Shown one piece after another: positions 28,264 through 37,403 of a stretch of DNA of 64,000 nucleotides. Position 1 is the stretch's first letter; each line of letters starts with the position of its first letter. The DNA comes from Actinomycetospora endophytica (GTDB lineage Bacteria; Actinomycetota; Actinomycetes; Mycobacteriales; Pseudonocardiaceae): contig NZ_JAJNDB010000004.1 of assembly GCF_021026375.1 (NCBI RefSeq), positions 1-64,000 on the forward strand, in the 5' to 3' direction. Made by a program: the position numbers and the translations under genes. The notes beneath the pieces were generated by a model. It saw only the letters and a list, made by a program, of their open reading frames with translations. It did no database searches and was not told the origin of the DNA.

Positions 28264-29605
28264 CAAGGCGCTCCGGGCGGGGGAGTCCGAGGGTCTCGCG
28301 CAGCGTGGTGCCCGGGTACTCCGAGCGGAACACTCCGCGGCGGCGCAGGTGCGGCACGGCCATGCGGACCACGTCCTCGAAGGAGCCGGGGAAGTGCGTC
28401 GCCGCCAGGACGAAGCCGTCGCAGGCCTCGGCGTCGTACCACTCGTGCATCTGCTCGGCGACCTGCTCGCCGGTCCCGACGAACCGCGGCCCCTGCAGCA
28501 GCGTCGCCCGGTGCGCGGCGAGGGTGCGCAGGGTGAGCTCCTCGCCCTGGGTGTGCTTGCGTACTCCCTCGACGAGGCCGCGGATGCCGGTGACGCTCGA
28601 GATCAGCTCGTCGGTGATCGGGTCGTCGAGGTCGTGGCCGGAGAAGTCGTGGTTGAGCAGTTCGGAGAGCAGCGCGAGCGACGCCATCGGGTGCACCAGC
28701 TGGTCGAGGAAGATCTCCTCCTTCTCCTTCGCGATCGACTCGGTCTCGCCGATGACGGTGTAGGCCATCGGCAGGATCCGGACGGCGTCGGGGTCGCGCC
28801 CGAAGGCGGCGATGCGGTCCTTCTGGTCGCGGTAGTGCTCGACGGCGACCTCCCGGCTCGGGTCCCCGGTGAAGATCAGCTCGGCCCACCGGGCGGCGAA
28901 GTCCCGCCCACGCCCGGACGACCCGGCCTGCAGCAGCACCGGCCGGCCCTGCGGCGAGCGCGGCACCGTCAGCGGACCCCGCACGTCGAAGTACTTGCCG
29001 TGGTGGTGCAGCTCGTGGACCTTGCCCGGATCGGCGAAGATCCCACCCTCCCGGTCGCCGACGATCGCGCCGTCCTCCCAGGAGTCCCAGAGCCGCGCGA
29101 CGACGTCGACGAACTCCTCGGCCCGGTCGTAGCGCTCGTCGTGCCCGAGGTGGATGTCCTGCCCGAAGTTGCGTGCCTCGGCGTCGTTGACGCTGGTCAC
29201 GACGTTCCAGGCGCTCCGGCCGCGGGTCAGTTGGTCGAGCGTGGCGAACGTCCGAGCCACGTGGAAGGGCGGGTAGTAGGTCGTGGAGTACGTCGCGCCG
29301 AGCCCGAGGTGAGTCGTCGCGGCGGCGCACACGCCGAGCACCGCCGTGAGGTCGAGCTTCACCGGCCGGGCGCCGTAGCGGACCGCGTCGTCGGTCGAGT
29401 CGCCGTAGATCGCCGGCATCGCGAGACGGTCGTCGAAGAACATCAGGTCGAACGTGCCCTCCTCGAGGACGCGCGCGATCCGTTGGTAGTAGCGCAGGTC
29501 GAGGTAGTCGTCGGTGGCCGACGGATACCGCCACGACCCCGAGTAGACCGAGACGTTGGACGCCTGCAGGAAGGCCACCAACGACATCTGTTGCGACCGG
29601 GCCAT
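28256..29605 (-). CDS. FMN-dependent monooxygenase, NtaA/SnaA/DszA type (luciferase-like)
   Basis: A 449-residue flavin monooxygenase of the long luciferase-like (LLM) subclass. The landmarks are FDLMFFDDRLAMPAI near residue 55, HLGLGATYSTTYYPPFHVAR, the RSAWNVVTSVNDAEARNFG segment and QAGSSGRGRDFAARWAE. Relatives oxidise nitrilotriacetate, dibenzothiophene sulfone or similar compounds with a separate flavin reductase; no reductase gene lies next to it. The ATG at 29605 follows GAGGAGG, and the palindrome CCTGATATATCAGG is 18 bases upstream. It is the first gene of a three-gene operon. Confidence 0.9.
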   Translation of the reverse strand: MARSQQMSLVAFLQASNVSVYSGSWRYPSATDDYLDLRYYQRIARVLEEGTFDLMFFDDRLAMPAIYGDSTDDAVRYGARPVKLDLTAVLGVCAAATTHLGLGATYSTTYYPPFHVARTFATLDQLTRGRSAWNVVTSVNDAEARNFGQDIHLGHDERYDRAEEFVDVVARLWDSWEDGAIVGDREGGIFADPGKVHELHHHGKYFDVRGPLTVPRSPQGRPVLLQAGSSGRGRDFAARWAELIFTGDPSREVAVEHYRDQKDRIAAFGRDPDAVRILPMAYTVIGETESIAKEKEEIFLDQLVHPMASLALLSELLNHDFSGHDLDDPITDELISSVTGIRGLVEGVRKHTQGEELTLRTLAAHRATLLQGPRFVGTGEQVAEQMHEWYDAEACDGFVLAATHFPGSFEDVVRMAVPHLRRRGVFRSEYPGTTLRETLGLPRPERLDA

Positions 29606-29623
29606 GGCGCCTCCTCGCTCGTA

Positions 29624-29637
29624 CCTGATATATCAGG
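29624..29637. promoter_or_regulatory. GntR-type operator candidate, site 1
   Basis: CCTGATATATCAGG is a perfect 14-base palindrome between the divergent FMN monooxygenase (18 bases away) and amidohydrolase (54 bases away) genes. The AT core stands out in this GC-rich DNA. The same 12-base core occurs at 34982, 45373 and 51421. Confidence 0.75.
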
Positions 29638-29691
29638 AGGCTGACAGTAGAGCCTGGCGACCGGCAGGGTCAACGGGGGAGGAGCTCGTCG

Positions 29692-30624
29692 ATGAGCGCA
29701 CCTGACAGCGATCACGGGCCGGTGATCGACGCCTTCCTGCACACCCCGTGGCTCGGCGGCGACGACCCGGCCGACCCCCGCGGGGACCGGGTCGACTGGA
29801 CCGGCGACGCGCGCCTGGCCCGCGTCATGCACACGTTCCGGCACGACGAGGCCGCGTTGCTCTCGGCGGACGATCTCCTCGCCGCGATGGACGACGCCGG
29901 GACCACGAAGGCGCTGCTGCCCGCGAAGGTCTACTACCGGGCGACCGAGGACGGCGTCCGCGCGGTCCATCGGGAGATCGGTGCGCTGACCCGCGCCTCG
30001 GGCGGGCGGCTCAAGGGCGTCGCGACGATCCCGCCGCCCGAGCTGGGGCCGGGTACCTACTGGGACGTCATGGCCACCGTGCGGGTGCTGCGCGACGCGT
30101 ACGCCGAGCACGGCGTCGTCGGGGTACACCTGACGCCCGCGCCGTGGGGGATGCCGCCCGACCATGCGTGGTTCTGGCCGGTGCTCGCCACCTGCTCGGA
30201 GCTCGGGCTCGCGGTGTTCGTGCACGTCGGGATGCCCGGGCCGCTGTGGCCGGCCGAGCACCAGGACCCGGTGCACCTGGACCGGATCGCGCTGGCCTTC
30301 CCCGACCTCGTGATCGTCGCCCACCACATCGGCGACCCGTGGACCGAGACCGCGGTCCGATTGGCCGCGCGGCACCCCAACCTCTACCTCTGCACCTCGG
30401 CCTGGGCGCCGTCCCGCTACCCAACCCCGCTGGTGGGGTTCCTGCGCGGCGGATGGCACGGCACGGTCGGCGCGGAGAAGGTGCTCTTCGCGACCGACCA
30501 CCCGCTCCTCGACATCGGGCGCGCCACCGCCTCGGCCCGCGCGCTCGGCCTCGACGAGGAGCGCTCGCGGGCGTTCCTGCACGACAACGCCCGTCGGCTG
30601 TTCTGGCCGGAAGAGGAGTCATGA
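29692..30624 (+). CDS. Amidohydrolase family 2 protein (decarboxylase/lactonase type)
   Basis: A 310-residue TIM-barrel protein of the amidohydrolase-2 (ACMSD-like) family. It shows a central VFVHVGMPG strand, IVAHHIGDPWTETAVRLAARHPN (metal-ligand His and the strand-six motif), then VLFATDHPLLDI with the final Asp. The usual N-terminal HxH is replaced by a weaker IDAFLHTPW, so the metal site may be incomplete. Such enzymes decarboxylate or hydrolyse ring-cleavage products. The ATG at 29692 follows GGGGGAGGAG. It overlaps the next gene as ATGA. Confidence 0.82.
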   Translation: MSAPDSDHGPVIDAFLHTPWLGGDDPADPRGDRVDWTGDARLARVMHTFRHDEAALLSADDLLAAMDDAGTTKALLPAKVYYRATEDGVRAVHREIGALTRASGGRLKGVATIPPPELGPGTYWDVMATVRVLRDAYAEHGVVGVHLTPAPWGMPPDHAWFWPVLATCSELGLAVFVHVGMPGPLWPAEHQDPVHLDRIALAFPDLVIVAHHIGDPWTETAVRLAARHPNLYLCTSAWAPSRYPTPLVGFLRGGWHGTVGAEKVLFATDHPLLDIGRATASARALGLDEERSRAFLHDNARRLFWPEEES

Positions 30625-31787
30625 CCGCACCGCTGGACGGCATCACCGTCGTCGACCTCACCCGCAACCTTGCCGGTCCCTACGCGACGATGGTCCTGGG
30701 CGACCTCGGCGCGCGGGTGATCAAGGTCGAGCGCCCGGGGACCGGGGACGACACCCGCGCCTGGACCCCGCCGACCTGGGGCTCCCCGCCGCGCTCCGTG
30801 TTGTTCGACGCGCTCAACCGCAACAAGGAGAGCGTGACGCTCGACGTCGACGACCCGGACGACGCCGCCCACCTGCGTGCGCTGGCCGCGCGCGCCGACG
30901 TCGTCGTGGAGTCCAACCGCGCCGGCGCCCTCGAGCGCCGCGGCCTGGGCTTCGAGCAGATCCGGGAGCTCAACCCGCGGATCGTGTACGTCTCGATCTC
31001 CGGGTTCGGCAGCGTCGGGCCCGACCGCGACCGGCCGGGATACGACGCCGTCGTCCAGGCCGCCTCCGGCGTCATGAGCATCAACGGCGAGCCCGGCCGG
31101 ATGCCCTCGCGGGTCGGACCGTCGATCGTCGACCAGGGCACCGGGATGTGGGCGGCCCTGGGCGTGCTCGCCGCGCTGCGCCGCCGCGACGCCGACGGCG
31201 AGGCCCAGCATGTCGAGACCAGCCTCTACGAGACCGGTGTCTCGTGGGTCGGGTACCAGACCTCGAACTACCTCGCGAGCGGCACCGTGCCGGGACCGCA
31301 GGGATCGCGGCACTCACAGTCCGCGCCGTACGAGGGGTTCGCGACCCGCGACGGTCACCTGCTGATCGCCACGCTCAACGACGCCCTGTTCCGTCGGCTG
31401 TGCACCGCGATCGGGCGCGAGGACCTCGCCGACGACGACCGCTACCGCACCAACCCCGACCGGGTCGCCCGCCGCGACGAGCTGGCCGCGCAGATCGCGG
31501 CGGTCCTGACCGGCGACGACACCGCGGCCTGGGAGGCCCGCCTGCGCGAGCACGGCGTGCCCTGCTCGGCCGTGCGCTCCCTCGACGAGGTGGCCACCGA
31601 CCCGCAGACCGCCGCGCTCGGCCTGCTGCGGGACTACGACCACCCCGACGTCGAGGGCATGCGCCTGGTCGACCACCCGCTGACCTACAACGGCACCCGC
31701 TCCTTCCGCCACGACTGGCCGCCGGGGCTCGGGGAGCACACCGGGGCGGTCCTCGGCGAGGATGGGCACTCGGTGAACGACCGTTGA
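30621..31787 (+). CDS. Class III CoA-transferase (CaiB/BaiF family)
   Basis: A 388-residue CoA-transferase. The N-terminal motif LDGITVVDLTRNLAGPYATM and the probable catalytic Asp171 in SIVDQGTGMWAALGVL are present. LDRPGYDAVVQAASG-like sequence (RPGYDAVVQAASG) lies near residue 139. It is translationally coupled to the amidohydrolase gene by an ATGA overlap, so the two probably act on the same compound. The pair is divergent from the monooxygenase operon and shares its operator region. Confidence 0.9.
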   Translation: MTAPLDGITVVDLTRNLAGPYATMVLGDLGARVIKVERPGTGDDTRAWTPPTWGSPPRSVLFDALNRNKESVTLDVDDPDDAAHLRALAARADVVVESNRAGALERRGLGFEQIRELNPRIVYVSISGFGSVGPDRDRPGYDAVVQAASGVMSINGEPGRMPSRVGPSIVDQGTGMWAALGVLAALRRRDADGEAQHVETSLYETGVSWVGYQTSNYLASGTVPGPQGSRHSQSAPYEGFATRDGHLLIATLNDALFRRLCTAIGREDLADDDRYRTNPDRVARRDELAAQIAAVLTGDDTAAWEARLREHGVPCSAVRSLDEVATDPQTAALGLLRDYDHPDVEGMRLVDHPLTYNGTRSFRHDWPPGLGEHTGAVLGEDGHSVNDR

Positions 31788-31879
31788 CATGACGGTCGTC
31801 GGATTGCGAGGCTCCACGGAGGTCAGTGACCGGGGTGTGCGAACGCTTGCTCCGATCCACACCGACGACGGAGGTCGCC

Positions 31880-32641
31880 GTGGAAGCTCGGGTGCAACGG
31901 GTCCTGATCTGGTCGGGCCCTCTGATGGTGGTCCTCTGGGTCGGGGCCTTCATCGGCATCGCGGGCTGGTTCCCGCCCTCGCCGCCGTCGAGCAGCGCAC
32001 CCCAGATCCTCGACCTGTACGCGAGTCACCCGAACGCGATCAAGTTCGGCATGGTCGTGTCGATGGCGGCGTCGGCGCTGCTCGTGCCGTGGGCGGTGGC
32101 GATCTCGGGCCAGCTGCGGCGCATCGACGGCGCCAAGGCGCTCGCCGACGTGCAGATGGTGTCGTGCGCGCTGCTCTCGCTCGAGTTCATCACGCCGATC
32201 GGCGTCTGGATGGCCGCCGCGTTCCGGTACGACGGCCGGGCCCCCGACGTCACCGAGGCGCTGCACGACGTCGGCTGGATCCTGTTCATGACGGTGATCT
32301 GGTCGCTCTGGATCCAGCTGGTCGCCATCGGCGTGGCCGTGCTCATCGACCGTCGGACACCCACGGTGCTGCCCCGCTGGATCGGCTATCTCAACCTCTG
32401 GGTGGCGGTCCTGATCATCCCCGCGGGCCTGGTCCTCTACTTCAAGAACGGGCCGTTCGCCTGGAACGGGCTGATCGGGCTCTACCTCCCGCTGACCGCG
32501 TTCGTCATCTGGGTGTTCTCGATGACGCTGACCGTCCACCGCAACCTCGGCCGGCAGATCGCCGAGGCCGACGAGGGGAGCGAACCGGCATGGACGAGGT
32601 CTTCGACCACATCGTCATCGGAGCGGGTCACAACGGGCTGA
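31880..32641 (+). CDS. Polytopic membrane protein of unknown function
   Basis: A 253-residue membrane protein with about six hydrophobic segments: LMVVLWVGAFIGIAGWF near residue 15, VVSMAASALLVPWAVAI near 58, an apolar stretch near 95 (ALLSLEFITPIGVWMAAA), WILFMTVIWSLWIQLVAIGVA near 135, LNLWVAVLIIPAGLVLYF near 175 and LIGLYLPLTAFVIWVFSM near 205. No transport motif is recognised. GTG 31880 follows GGAGGTCGCC and is preferred over an ATG at 31826. The end overlaps the following flavoprotein gene by 52 bases, suggesting co-expression; the two could form a membrane-associated redox pair (speculation). Confidence 0.75.
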   Translation: MEARVQRVLIWSGPLMVVLWVGAFIGIAGWFPPSPPSSSAPQILDLYASHPNAIKFGMVVSMAASALLVPWAVAISGQLRRIDGAKALADVQMVSCALLSLEFITPIGVWMAAAFRYDGRAPDVTEALHDVGWILFMTVIWSLWIQLVAIGVAVLIDRRTPTVLPRWIGYLNLWVAVLIIPAGLVLYFKNGPFAWNGLIGLYLPLTAFVIWVFSMTLTVHRNLGRQIAEADEGSEPAWTRSSTTSSSERVTTG

Positions 32642-34164
32642 CCGCCGCCGTCACCCTCGCCGAGGCCGGGCACCACGTGGCCGTCGTCGAGCGCCTCCCG
32701 GAGCCGGGCGGGCTGACCACGGCGCTGCCGCGGGTCGAGGCGGCCCCGGAGCACCTGCTGCACGTCGGCGCCATGGACGACATGTTCATGTCCGGCACCA
32801 GCCTCGCCGGCGACCTCCGCCTGGCGGACCACGGCCTCGAGTCGATCTCGCTCGAGCAGCCGTACGGGTGGATGGGCGAGGAGGGCGAGACCCTCGTCCT
32901 GCACCGCGATCTCGAGCGCACCCTCGACGAGATCCGGTACTTCTCGCCGCGCGACGCCCGCACCTACGCGGAGCTCCACCGGACCCTCGACTGGTTGGTC
33001 GGCCTGCAGGCCCGGCTGGGCGCCCGTCACCCGCGCGACCTCGGGCGTCTCGACCTCCTCAAGATCGCGATGTCGGCGGGCGCGAGCCGGCGGACCCGCT
33101 CGCTGCTCGGCCGGATGCTCTCGTCGAGCATCTTCGAGCTGGTCGCCGACACATTCTCCTCGGACGCGATGCGCGGCCTGTGCGCCTACTGGTGCAGCAT
33201 GTTCGGGCCCGCGAACCTCGACGGGAGCGGGCTCTACCTGGTCGGGTTCGCGGCGGTGCACCGCGGCGCCGGGGTGCAGCGGCCGCGGGGCGGGATGAGC
33301 GCGATGATCGAGGCGCTCGCGTCGTCGGTGCGCTCCCGCGGCGGCGAGGTCCGGTGCGGGCACGGCGTCGAGCGCATCGTCGTCGACCGTGGGCGCGCCA
33401 CCGGCGTCCGGCTCGACGACGGCAGCGAGCTGTGGGCGCGCCGGGCGGTGCTGAGCTCGTGCGCGCCGCAGCACACCCTCGGCCCGATGCTCGACGACGG
33501 CGTGCTGGACCCGGCCGACCGGATCAAGGTCTCGATGCTGCCCGCGAACGCCGCGAACGTGTCGCTCTTCAAGATCGACATGGCGGTGGGCGGGCGGCTG
33601 TCGTACCCGCGGGCCCAGGCCGTCCGGGCGCGCCGCGACGATCTCGACCTGCGACCCACCACGTTCATGACGGGGACCCTCGAGGACCACGTGGCGCAGT
33701 TCCACGCCATGAACGCCGGCCGGAACGTGTCCGACCCGCCGGTCTACCTGGCGATCCTCTCGGCCACGGACCCGACGCTCGCCCCGGACGGGCAGGACGT
33801 CCTGTACATGCTGTCGAACTGCGCGGCCCGGCCGAGTGCCGGCTGGGACGCCGAGAAGGACGGCTACAGCAAGGCCATGACCGCGGGCGCCGAGCGCTAC
33901 CTGGACGGGCTGGACGCCGAGATCGGCCGGGTCGAGCACTCCCCGCTCGATCTCGAGCGGGTGTTCTCCCTCCCCAACGGCTGCTTCTTCCACGTCGACA
34001 TGACCCCGACCCGGCTCGGCATGAACCGGCCCGCCGCCGGCCTGGGCGGCTACGACACCCCCGTCGAGGGGCTCTACCTCGCCGGGTCCGGGGTGCACCC
34101 CGGCGGCGGGGTCAGCGGGTGGCCCGGCCGGCTGGCCGCCCGGCACGCCCTGGCCGCCCGGTAG
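32590..34164 (+). CDS. FAD-dependent oxidoreductase, phytoene desaturase-like
   Basis: A 524-residue flavoprotein. The N-terminal dinucleotide fold is clear: HIVIGAGHNGLTAAVTLAEAG followed by VVERLPEPGG. The C-terminal FAD motif is GLYLAGSGVHPGGGVSGWPG, typical of the phytoene desaturase/NAD(P)/FAD-dependent (CrtI-like) group. The middle includes RPRGGMSAMIEALASSVRSRGG, also characteristic of this group. No carotenoid genes are nearby, so a catabolic dehydrogenation is more likely. ATG 32590 lies inside the end of the membrane protein gene. It converges on the citrate-synthase-like gene with a 3-base gap. Confidence 0.86.
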   Translation: MDEVFDHIVIGAGHNGLTAAVTLAEAGHHVAVVERLPEPGGLTTALPRVEAAPEHLLHVGAMDDMFMSGTSLAGDLRLADHGLESISLEQPYGWMGEEGETLVLHRDLERTLDEIRYFSPRDARTYAELHRTLDWLVGLQARLGARHPRDLGRLDLLKIAMSAGASRRTRSLLGRMLSSSIFELVADTFSSDAMRGLCAYWCSMFGPANLDGSGLYLVGFAAVHRGAGVQRPRGGMSAMIEALASSVRSRGGEVRCGHGVERIVVDRGRATGVRLDDGSELWARRAVLSSCAPQHTLGPMLDDGVLDPADRIKVSMLPANAANVSLFKIDMAVGGRLSYPRAQAVRARRDDLDLRPTTFMTGTLEDHVAQFHAMNAGRNVSDPPVYLAILSATDPTLAPDGQDVLYMLSNCAARPSAGWDAEKDGYSKAMTAGAERYLDGLDAEIGRVEHSPLDLERVFSLPNGCFFHVDMTPTRLGMNRPAAGLGGYDTPVEGLYLAGSGVHPGGGVSGWPGRLAARHALAAR

Positions 34165-34167
34165 GTC

Positions 34168-34950
34168 TCACTCCGGGCGCAGGTGCGCCGAGGCCTCGTC
34201 GTCGGCGCGGCGCCAGAGCTCCACCGCCATCGGCTGCTCGCCCTCCTCGAGGATGTGTCCGACGAGGCCGATCGCGCGCGCCATGACGCCCAGCCCGCGG
34301 ACCGCGCGCAGCGGCAGCCCGAGTTCGCAGGTCAGCGCCCCGATCGCGCCGGTGGCGTTGCACGGCAGGTCCTTGCCGATCGCCCGGCCGCCCGCGGCGG
34401 CGACGAGCTGGACGAGCTCGACGTAGCGCCCGGAGAGCCCGTTCTCGGCGGCGATCTCGAACAGCCGGGGCGCCCGCGGGTCGACCGGCTTGTGGAACGG
34501 GTGCCCGATCCCCGGGACCGGCTCCTTCCGGGCCCGGAAGCCCGCGACGATGCTCTCGGCGGCCGCCTCGAGGTCGGTGGACCCGTCGTCGTCGGCGAGG
34601 GCGTCGGAGAGCATCCGCGCCGCGCCCTCGGTGCTTCCGACGAAGACGCTCCCCAGTCCGCACAGTCCCGCGGCCACCGCGGCCTGCAGCGACTCCGGCG
34701 CGCCCGCATAGGTCATCCGCGCGGCCAGCGCGCTCGGCGTGAGGCCGTGCTCGACGAGCGTGATCAGGAGCGCGTCGTAGACCCGCGACTGCTCGGCGGT
34801 CGGCCGACGCCCGGTGAGCTGCAGGAACGAGAAGTCCGCGAGGGTGAAGTGCCCGAGGATCTCGTTCGGCAGGTCCAGGCCCCGCACGGAGATGCGGTCG
34901 GGCGTGCTCCAGGCGATGTCGGAGCGGATCGGCGTGGGCTGGTACGTCAC
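34168..34950 (-). CDS. Citrate synthase / citryl-CoA lyase family protein with altered active site
   Basis: A 260-residue protein of the short citryl-CoA lyase branch of the citrate synthase fold. Two catalytic-type His residues are visible: His68 in LLITLVEHGLTPS and His150 in GIGHPFHKP. The segment that should hold the catalytic Asp reads LPCNATGAIGAL, with Ala-Thr (199-200) where citryl-CoA lyases usually have Val-Asp. The reaction may thus differ from a classical Claisen cleavage. GTG 34950 follows GAGAGGAC. It is divergent from the GntR gene, with the CTGATATATCAG operator in between. Confidence 0.82.
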   Translation of the reverse strand: MTYQPTPIRSDIAWSTPDRISVRGLDLPNEILGHFTLADFSFLQLTGRRPTAEQSRVYDALLITLVEHGLTPSALAARMTYAGAPESLQAAVAAGLCGLGSVFVGSTEGAARMLSDALADDDGSTDLEAAAESIVAGFRARKEPVPGIGHPFHKPVDPRAPRLFEIAAENGLSGRYVELVQLVAAAGGRAIGKDLPCNATGAIGALTCELGLPLRAVRGLGVMARAIGLVGHILEEGEQPMAVELWRRADDEASAHLRPE

Positions 34951-34980
34951 GGGTGTCCTCTCGGTGTGAATCGGGTGATG

Positions 34981-34993
34981 CCTGATATATCAG
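34981..34993. promoter_or_regulatory. GntR-type operator candidate, site 2 (autoregulatory)
   Basis: CCTGATATATCAG, with a perfect 12-base palindrome at 34982-34993, lies 30 bases from the citryl-CoA lyase-like start and 4 bases before the GntR gene's GTG. A repressor bound here would block both divergent promoters, so autoregulation is likely. Confidence 0.75.
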
Positions 34994-34997
34994 CTCT

Positions 34998-35708
34998 GTG
35001 GGAGACTGGCCGGACCGACGGGTGGAGGGGTACGTGGACGAGGCCGACGAGGGGCCCTGGGCGGTGGCGGGCGCGTCCGCCGGGCGCCTCGGGGACACCG
35101 TGCGGGACCGGGTCGCCCGCGAGCTGCGCGACCGCATCCTCACCGGCCGCTACGAGCGCGGCGAGCGTCTCGACCTCGACGCCGTCGGTGCCGAGCTGGG
35201 CACCAGTCGCACGCCGGTCCGGGAGGCGTGCCTCGCGCTGCAGACCGAGGGACTGCTGCGGATGGCGCCGCGCAGCGGGGTCACCGTGCTCGGCGTCGAG
35301 CCCCAGGAGGTGCTCGACAACTTCCTGCTCATGGCCCGCCTCTCCGGCTTCGCTGCCGAGCTCGCGGCGCAGCGGATCACCGGCGCCGAGCTCGCCGAGG
35401 TCGCGGGGATCAGCGACGCGATGCGCGAGGCGTCGCAGGCGGGGAAGTCCATCGCCGAGCCGAACTGGCGGTTCCACCGCGAGATCCACCGGGCGTGCCG
35501 GTCCCGACGGTTGATCAGCCTCATCGCGCAGACCGGGCGCTCCATCCCGCGGACCTTCCTCGAGGTCTTCCCCGAGCACGTCCCGTGCGCGCTCGACGAG
35601 CACGACGAGCTGGTCGAGGCGCTGCGCCGGCGCGACGGCGACGAGGCCCGCCGGGTCACCGAGCGGCACTACGCGGTGCCGGCGGAGCTGGTGAGCGGCG
35701 TTCGCTGA
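34998..35708 (+). CDS. GntR-family regulator, FadR subfamily with FCD domain
   Basis: A 236-residue transcription factor. The winged helix-turn-helix spans about residues 33-100 (VRDRVARELRDRILTGRYER, then GAELGTSRTPVREACLAL, EGLLRMAPRSGVTVL). The C-terminal FCD ligand domain spans about 110-225, with metal-type His residues in WRFHREIH and in ERHYAV. It probably binds a carboxylate or acyl-CoA intermediate and represses the units preceded by CTGATATATCAG. The GTG at 34998 sits right behind an operator copy; a later start is possible because no RBS is visible. It is the only GntR gene in the window. Confidence 0.9.
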   Translation: MGDWPDRRVEGYVDEADEGPWAVAGASAGRLGDTVRDRVARELRDRILTGRYERGERLDLDAVGAELGTSRTPVREACLALQTEGLLRMAPRSGVTVLGVEPQEVLDNFLLMARLSGFAAELAAQRITGAELAEVAGISDAMREASQAGKSIAEPNWRFHREIHRACRSRRLISLIAQTGRSIPRTFLEVFPEHVPCALDEHDELVEALRRRDGDEARRVTERHYAVPAELVSGVR

Positions 35709-35710
35709 CG

Positions 35711-35756
35711 CATGTGCGTGCGTTTCCGTGCTCCAGCACGGAAACGCACGCACGTG
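35711..35756. repeat. Family A palindrome, copy 4
   Basis: Arms 35711-35732 and 35735-35756 pair at 21 of 22 positions, with CC in the middle. The core CGTGCGTTTCCGTG is identical to the other copies and the inner pair is CT/AG here. It begins 2 bases after the GntR stop and ends 8 bases before the stop of the convergent acyl-CoA ligase gene. Confidence 0.85.
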
Positions 35757-35764
35757 ACCGGAGG

Positions 35765-37384
35765 TCAAACCAGCTCCGCGGCGCGCTCCCGCAGCACGCC
35801 GGTGCGTACCTTCGGTCCGTTGGTGCCGGCCGTCGTCGGGAGCTCGTCGAGCACGACGATGCGGGTAGGCACCTTGAACCCCGCGAGGTTCGCCCGGCAG
35901 TGGGCGAGCAGCACCTCCTCGGTGCACTCCGCGCCGGCCGGGCCCTCGGCGGGCACGACGAACGCGACAGCGACGTCCGCGCCGCCCCCGTCCTTCGTAT
36001 CGCCAGCCTTGGCGCCCACGACCTTCCCCGTCGCCACCGCGTCGTGCTCGATCAGGAACGCCTCGATCTCGGCGGGCTGGACGAGGAAGCCGCGCAGCCG
36101 CAGCGCGTCGCCGGCGCGGCAGGAGTAGAGGTAGCCGCGGTCGTCCGGGTCGAGGTGGCCGAGGTCGGAGGTCCGCAGCCATCCCTCGGGGGTGATCGCG
36201 GTGGCCGTCGCCTCCGGGTTGCCGAAGTAGCCGCTCATGACGTGCGGACCCCGGAACAGCAGTTCCCCGGTGTCGCCGACCGGGACGTCGGCGCCGCTCT
36301 CCGGATCGACGACGCGCACCTCGATGTCGTCCGACACCGGACGGCCACCCCCGCGGACCCGGCGCTCCCACTCCAGGTCGGCGTCCTGGATGGCGGCCAG
36401 CGCGAAGCCCTCCGACGAGCCGTAGACCCCGCAGACCGGCACCCCGAAGCGGTCCTGCGCCCAGCGCGCGACCTCCGCGGAACGCCCGGAGAAGTCCGCG
36501 ATCGCCCCGTGCCGCCACGCCGGCAGCTCGACCGGATCGGCCTCCCAGGCGTCCTTGATCCGGCCGAAGAGGTCGTCGCCGCCGACGAGGTGGGTGACGT
36601 CGTGCTCGCGGGCCAGCCGCAGCGCGGCGGCGGCGTCGAAGACCGGCTCGAGCACGATCGTGGCGCCCGCCGCCAGGGCGGCCATCGCCGCGGTGTGCCC
36701 GAAGACCCCGGCCAGCGGCAGCGGGAGCAGCAGCACGTCACCCGGCCCCAGGCCCTGCGCGCGCCCGGCGTGTCCGCCGTGGGTCACGACGGACGCCTGG
36801 TCGTGGGCGGCCAGCTTCGGGGCGCTCGTCGAGCCGGAGGTGGTGAAGAGCTTGAACGTGTCGCCGGCCTTCCCGACGGCGGGTATGGCGGGGTGGTCGG
36901 TCCGGTCACCTGACGCGTGGGCGCCGCCGCCGAGGTCGAAGCCGCCGAGGTCCGCGGTGGCGGGCGCGCGGACCACGTGCACCGTCGGCGTCGCCCCGGT
37001 GTCCTCGGCCGCCGCCCGCAGCGTCCCGGCGAGGTCGAGATCGCGGGACCCGGTCCGGAACGCGAACGGCACGACGACGTGGGCCGGCGCGGCGGTGCGC
37101 AGCAGGTGCGCGACCTCGTGGCGCTGGTAGCGGGTGTGGATCCCCAGCGACACCGCGCCCAGAGCACCGAGCGCGAACTCGAACGCCACCGCCTCGGGCC
37201 AGGTCGGCAGCCACACCCCGACGACGTCGCCAGGGCGCACCCCGCGGGCCGCCAGCTCGGCGCGCAGCGCCGCGGCCCGTTCGGCCAGCCCGGCGTAGGT
37301 GACCGCCTCGCCGTCGGCGATCAGGGCCACCCGATCCGGATGCCGCCCCGCCAGGTCGTCCAGCATCGTCGTCGCCGTGGGCAC
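35765..37384 (-). CDS. AMP-forming acyl-CoA synthetase / acid-CoA ligase
   Basis: A 539-residue ANL-superfamily ligase that activates a carboxylic acid to its CoA ester through an acyl-AMP. The P-loop-like motif is FTTSGSTSAPKLAAHD near residue 180. The A5 region is GVYGSSEGFALAAI, and the motif WLRTSDLGHLDPDDRGYLY precedes the hinge. The C-terminal lysine region is NGPKVRTGVLRE. The start GTG 37384 follows GGGAGGAAC. It is the last gene of the long minus-strand operon that begins at 45362 and ends at a family A palindrome. Confidence 0.88.
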   Translation of the reverse strand: MPTATTMLDDLAGRHPDRVALIADGEAVTYAGLAERAAALRAELAARGVRPGDVVGVWLPTWPEAVAFEFALGALGAVSLGIHTRYQRHEVAHLLRTAAPAHVVVPFAFRTGSRDLDLAGTLRAAAEDTGATPTVHVVRAPATADLGGFDLGGGAHASGDRTDHPAIPAVGKAGDTFKLFTTSGSTSAPKLAAHDQASVVTHGGHAGRAQGLGPGDVLLLPLPLAGVFGHTAAMAALAAGATIVLEPVFDAAAALRLAREHDVTHLVGGDDLFGRIKDAWEADPVELPAWRHGAIADFSGRSAEVARWAQDRFGVPVCGVYGSSEGFALAAIQDADLEWERRVRGGGRPVSDDIEVRVVDPESGADVPVGDTGELLFRGPHVMSGYFGNPEATATAITPEGWLRTSDLGHLDPDDRGYLYSCRAGDALRLRGFLVQPAEIEAFLIEHDAVATGKVVGAKAGDTKDGGGADVAVAFVVPAEGPAGAECTEEVLLAHCRANLAGFKVPTRIVVLDELPTTAGTNGPKVRTGVLRERAAELV

Positions 37385-37403
37385 GGGTTCCTCCCGGGGA
37401 GTC

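Noticed and set aside
32590..34164. Carotenoid biosynthesis gene
   Set aside because: The fold is phytoene desaturase-like, but no crtB, crtE or other carotenoid gene is near; a catabolic flavoprotein is the safer call.
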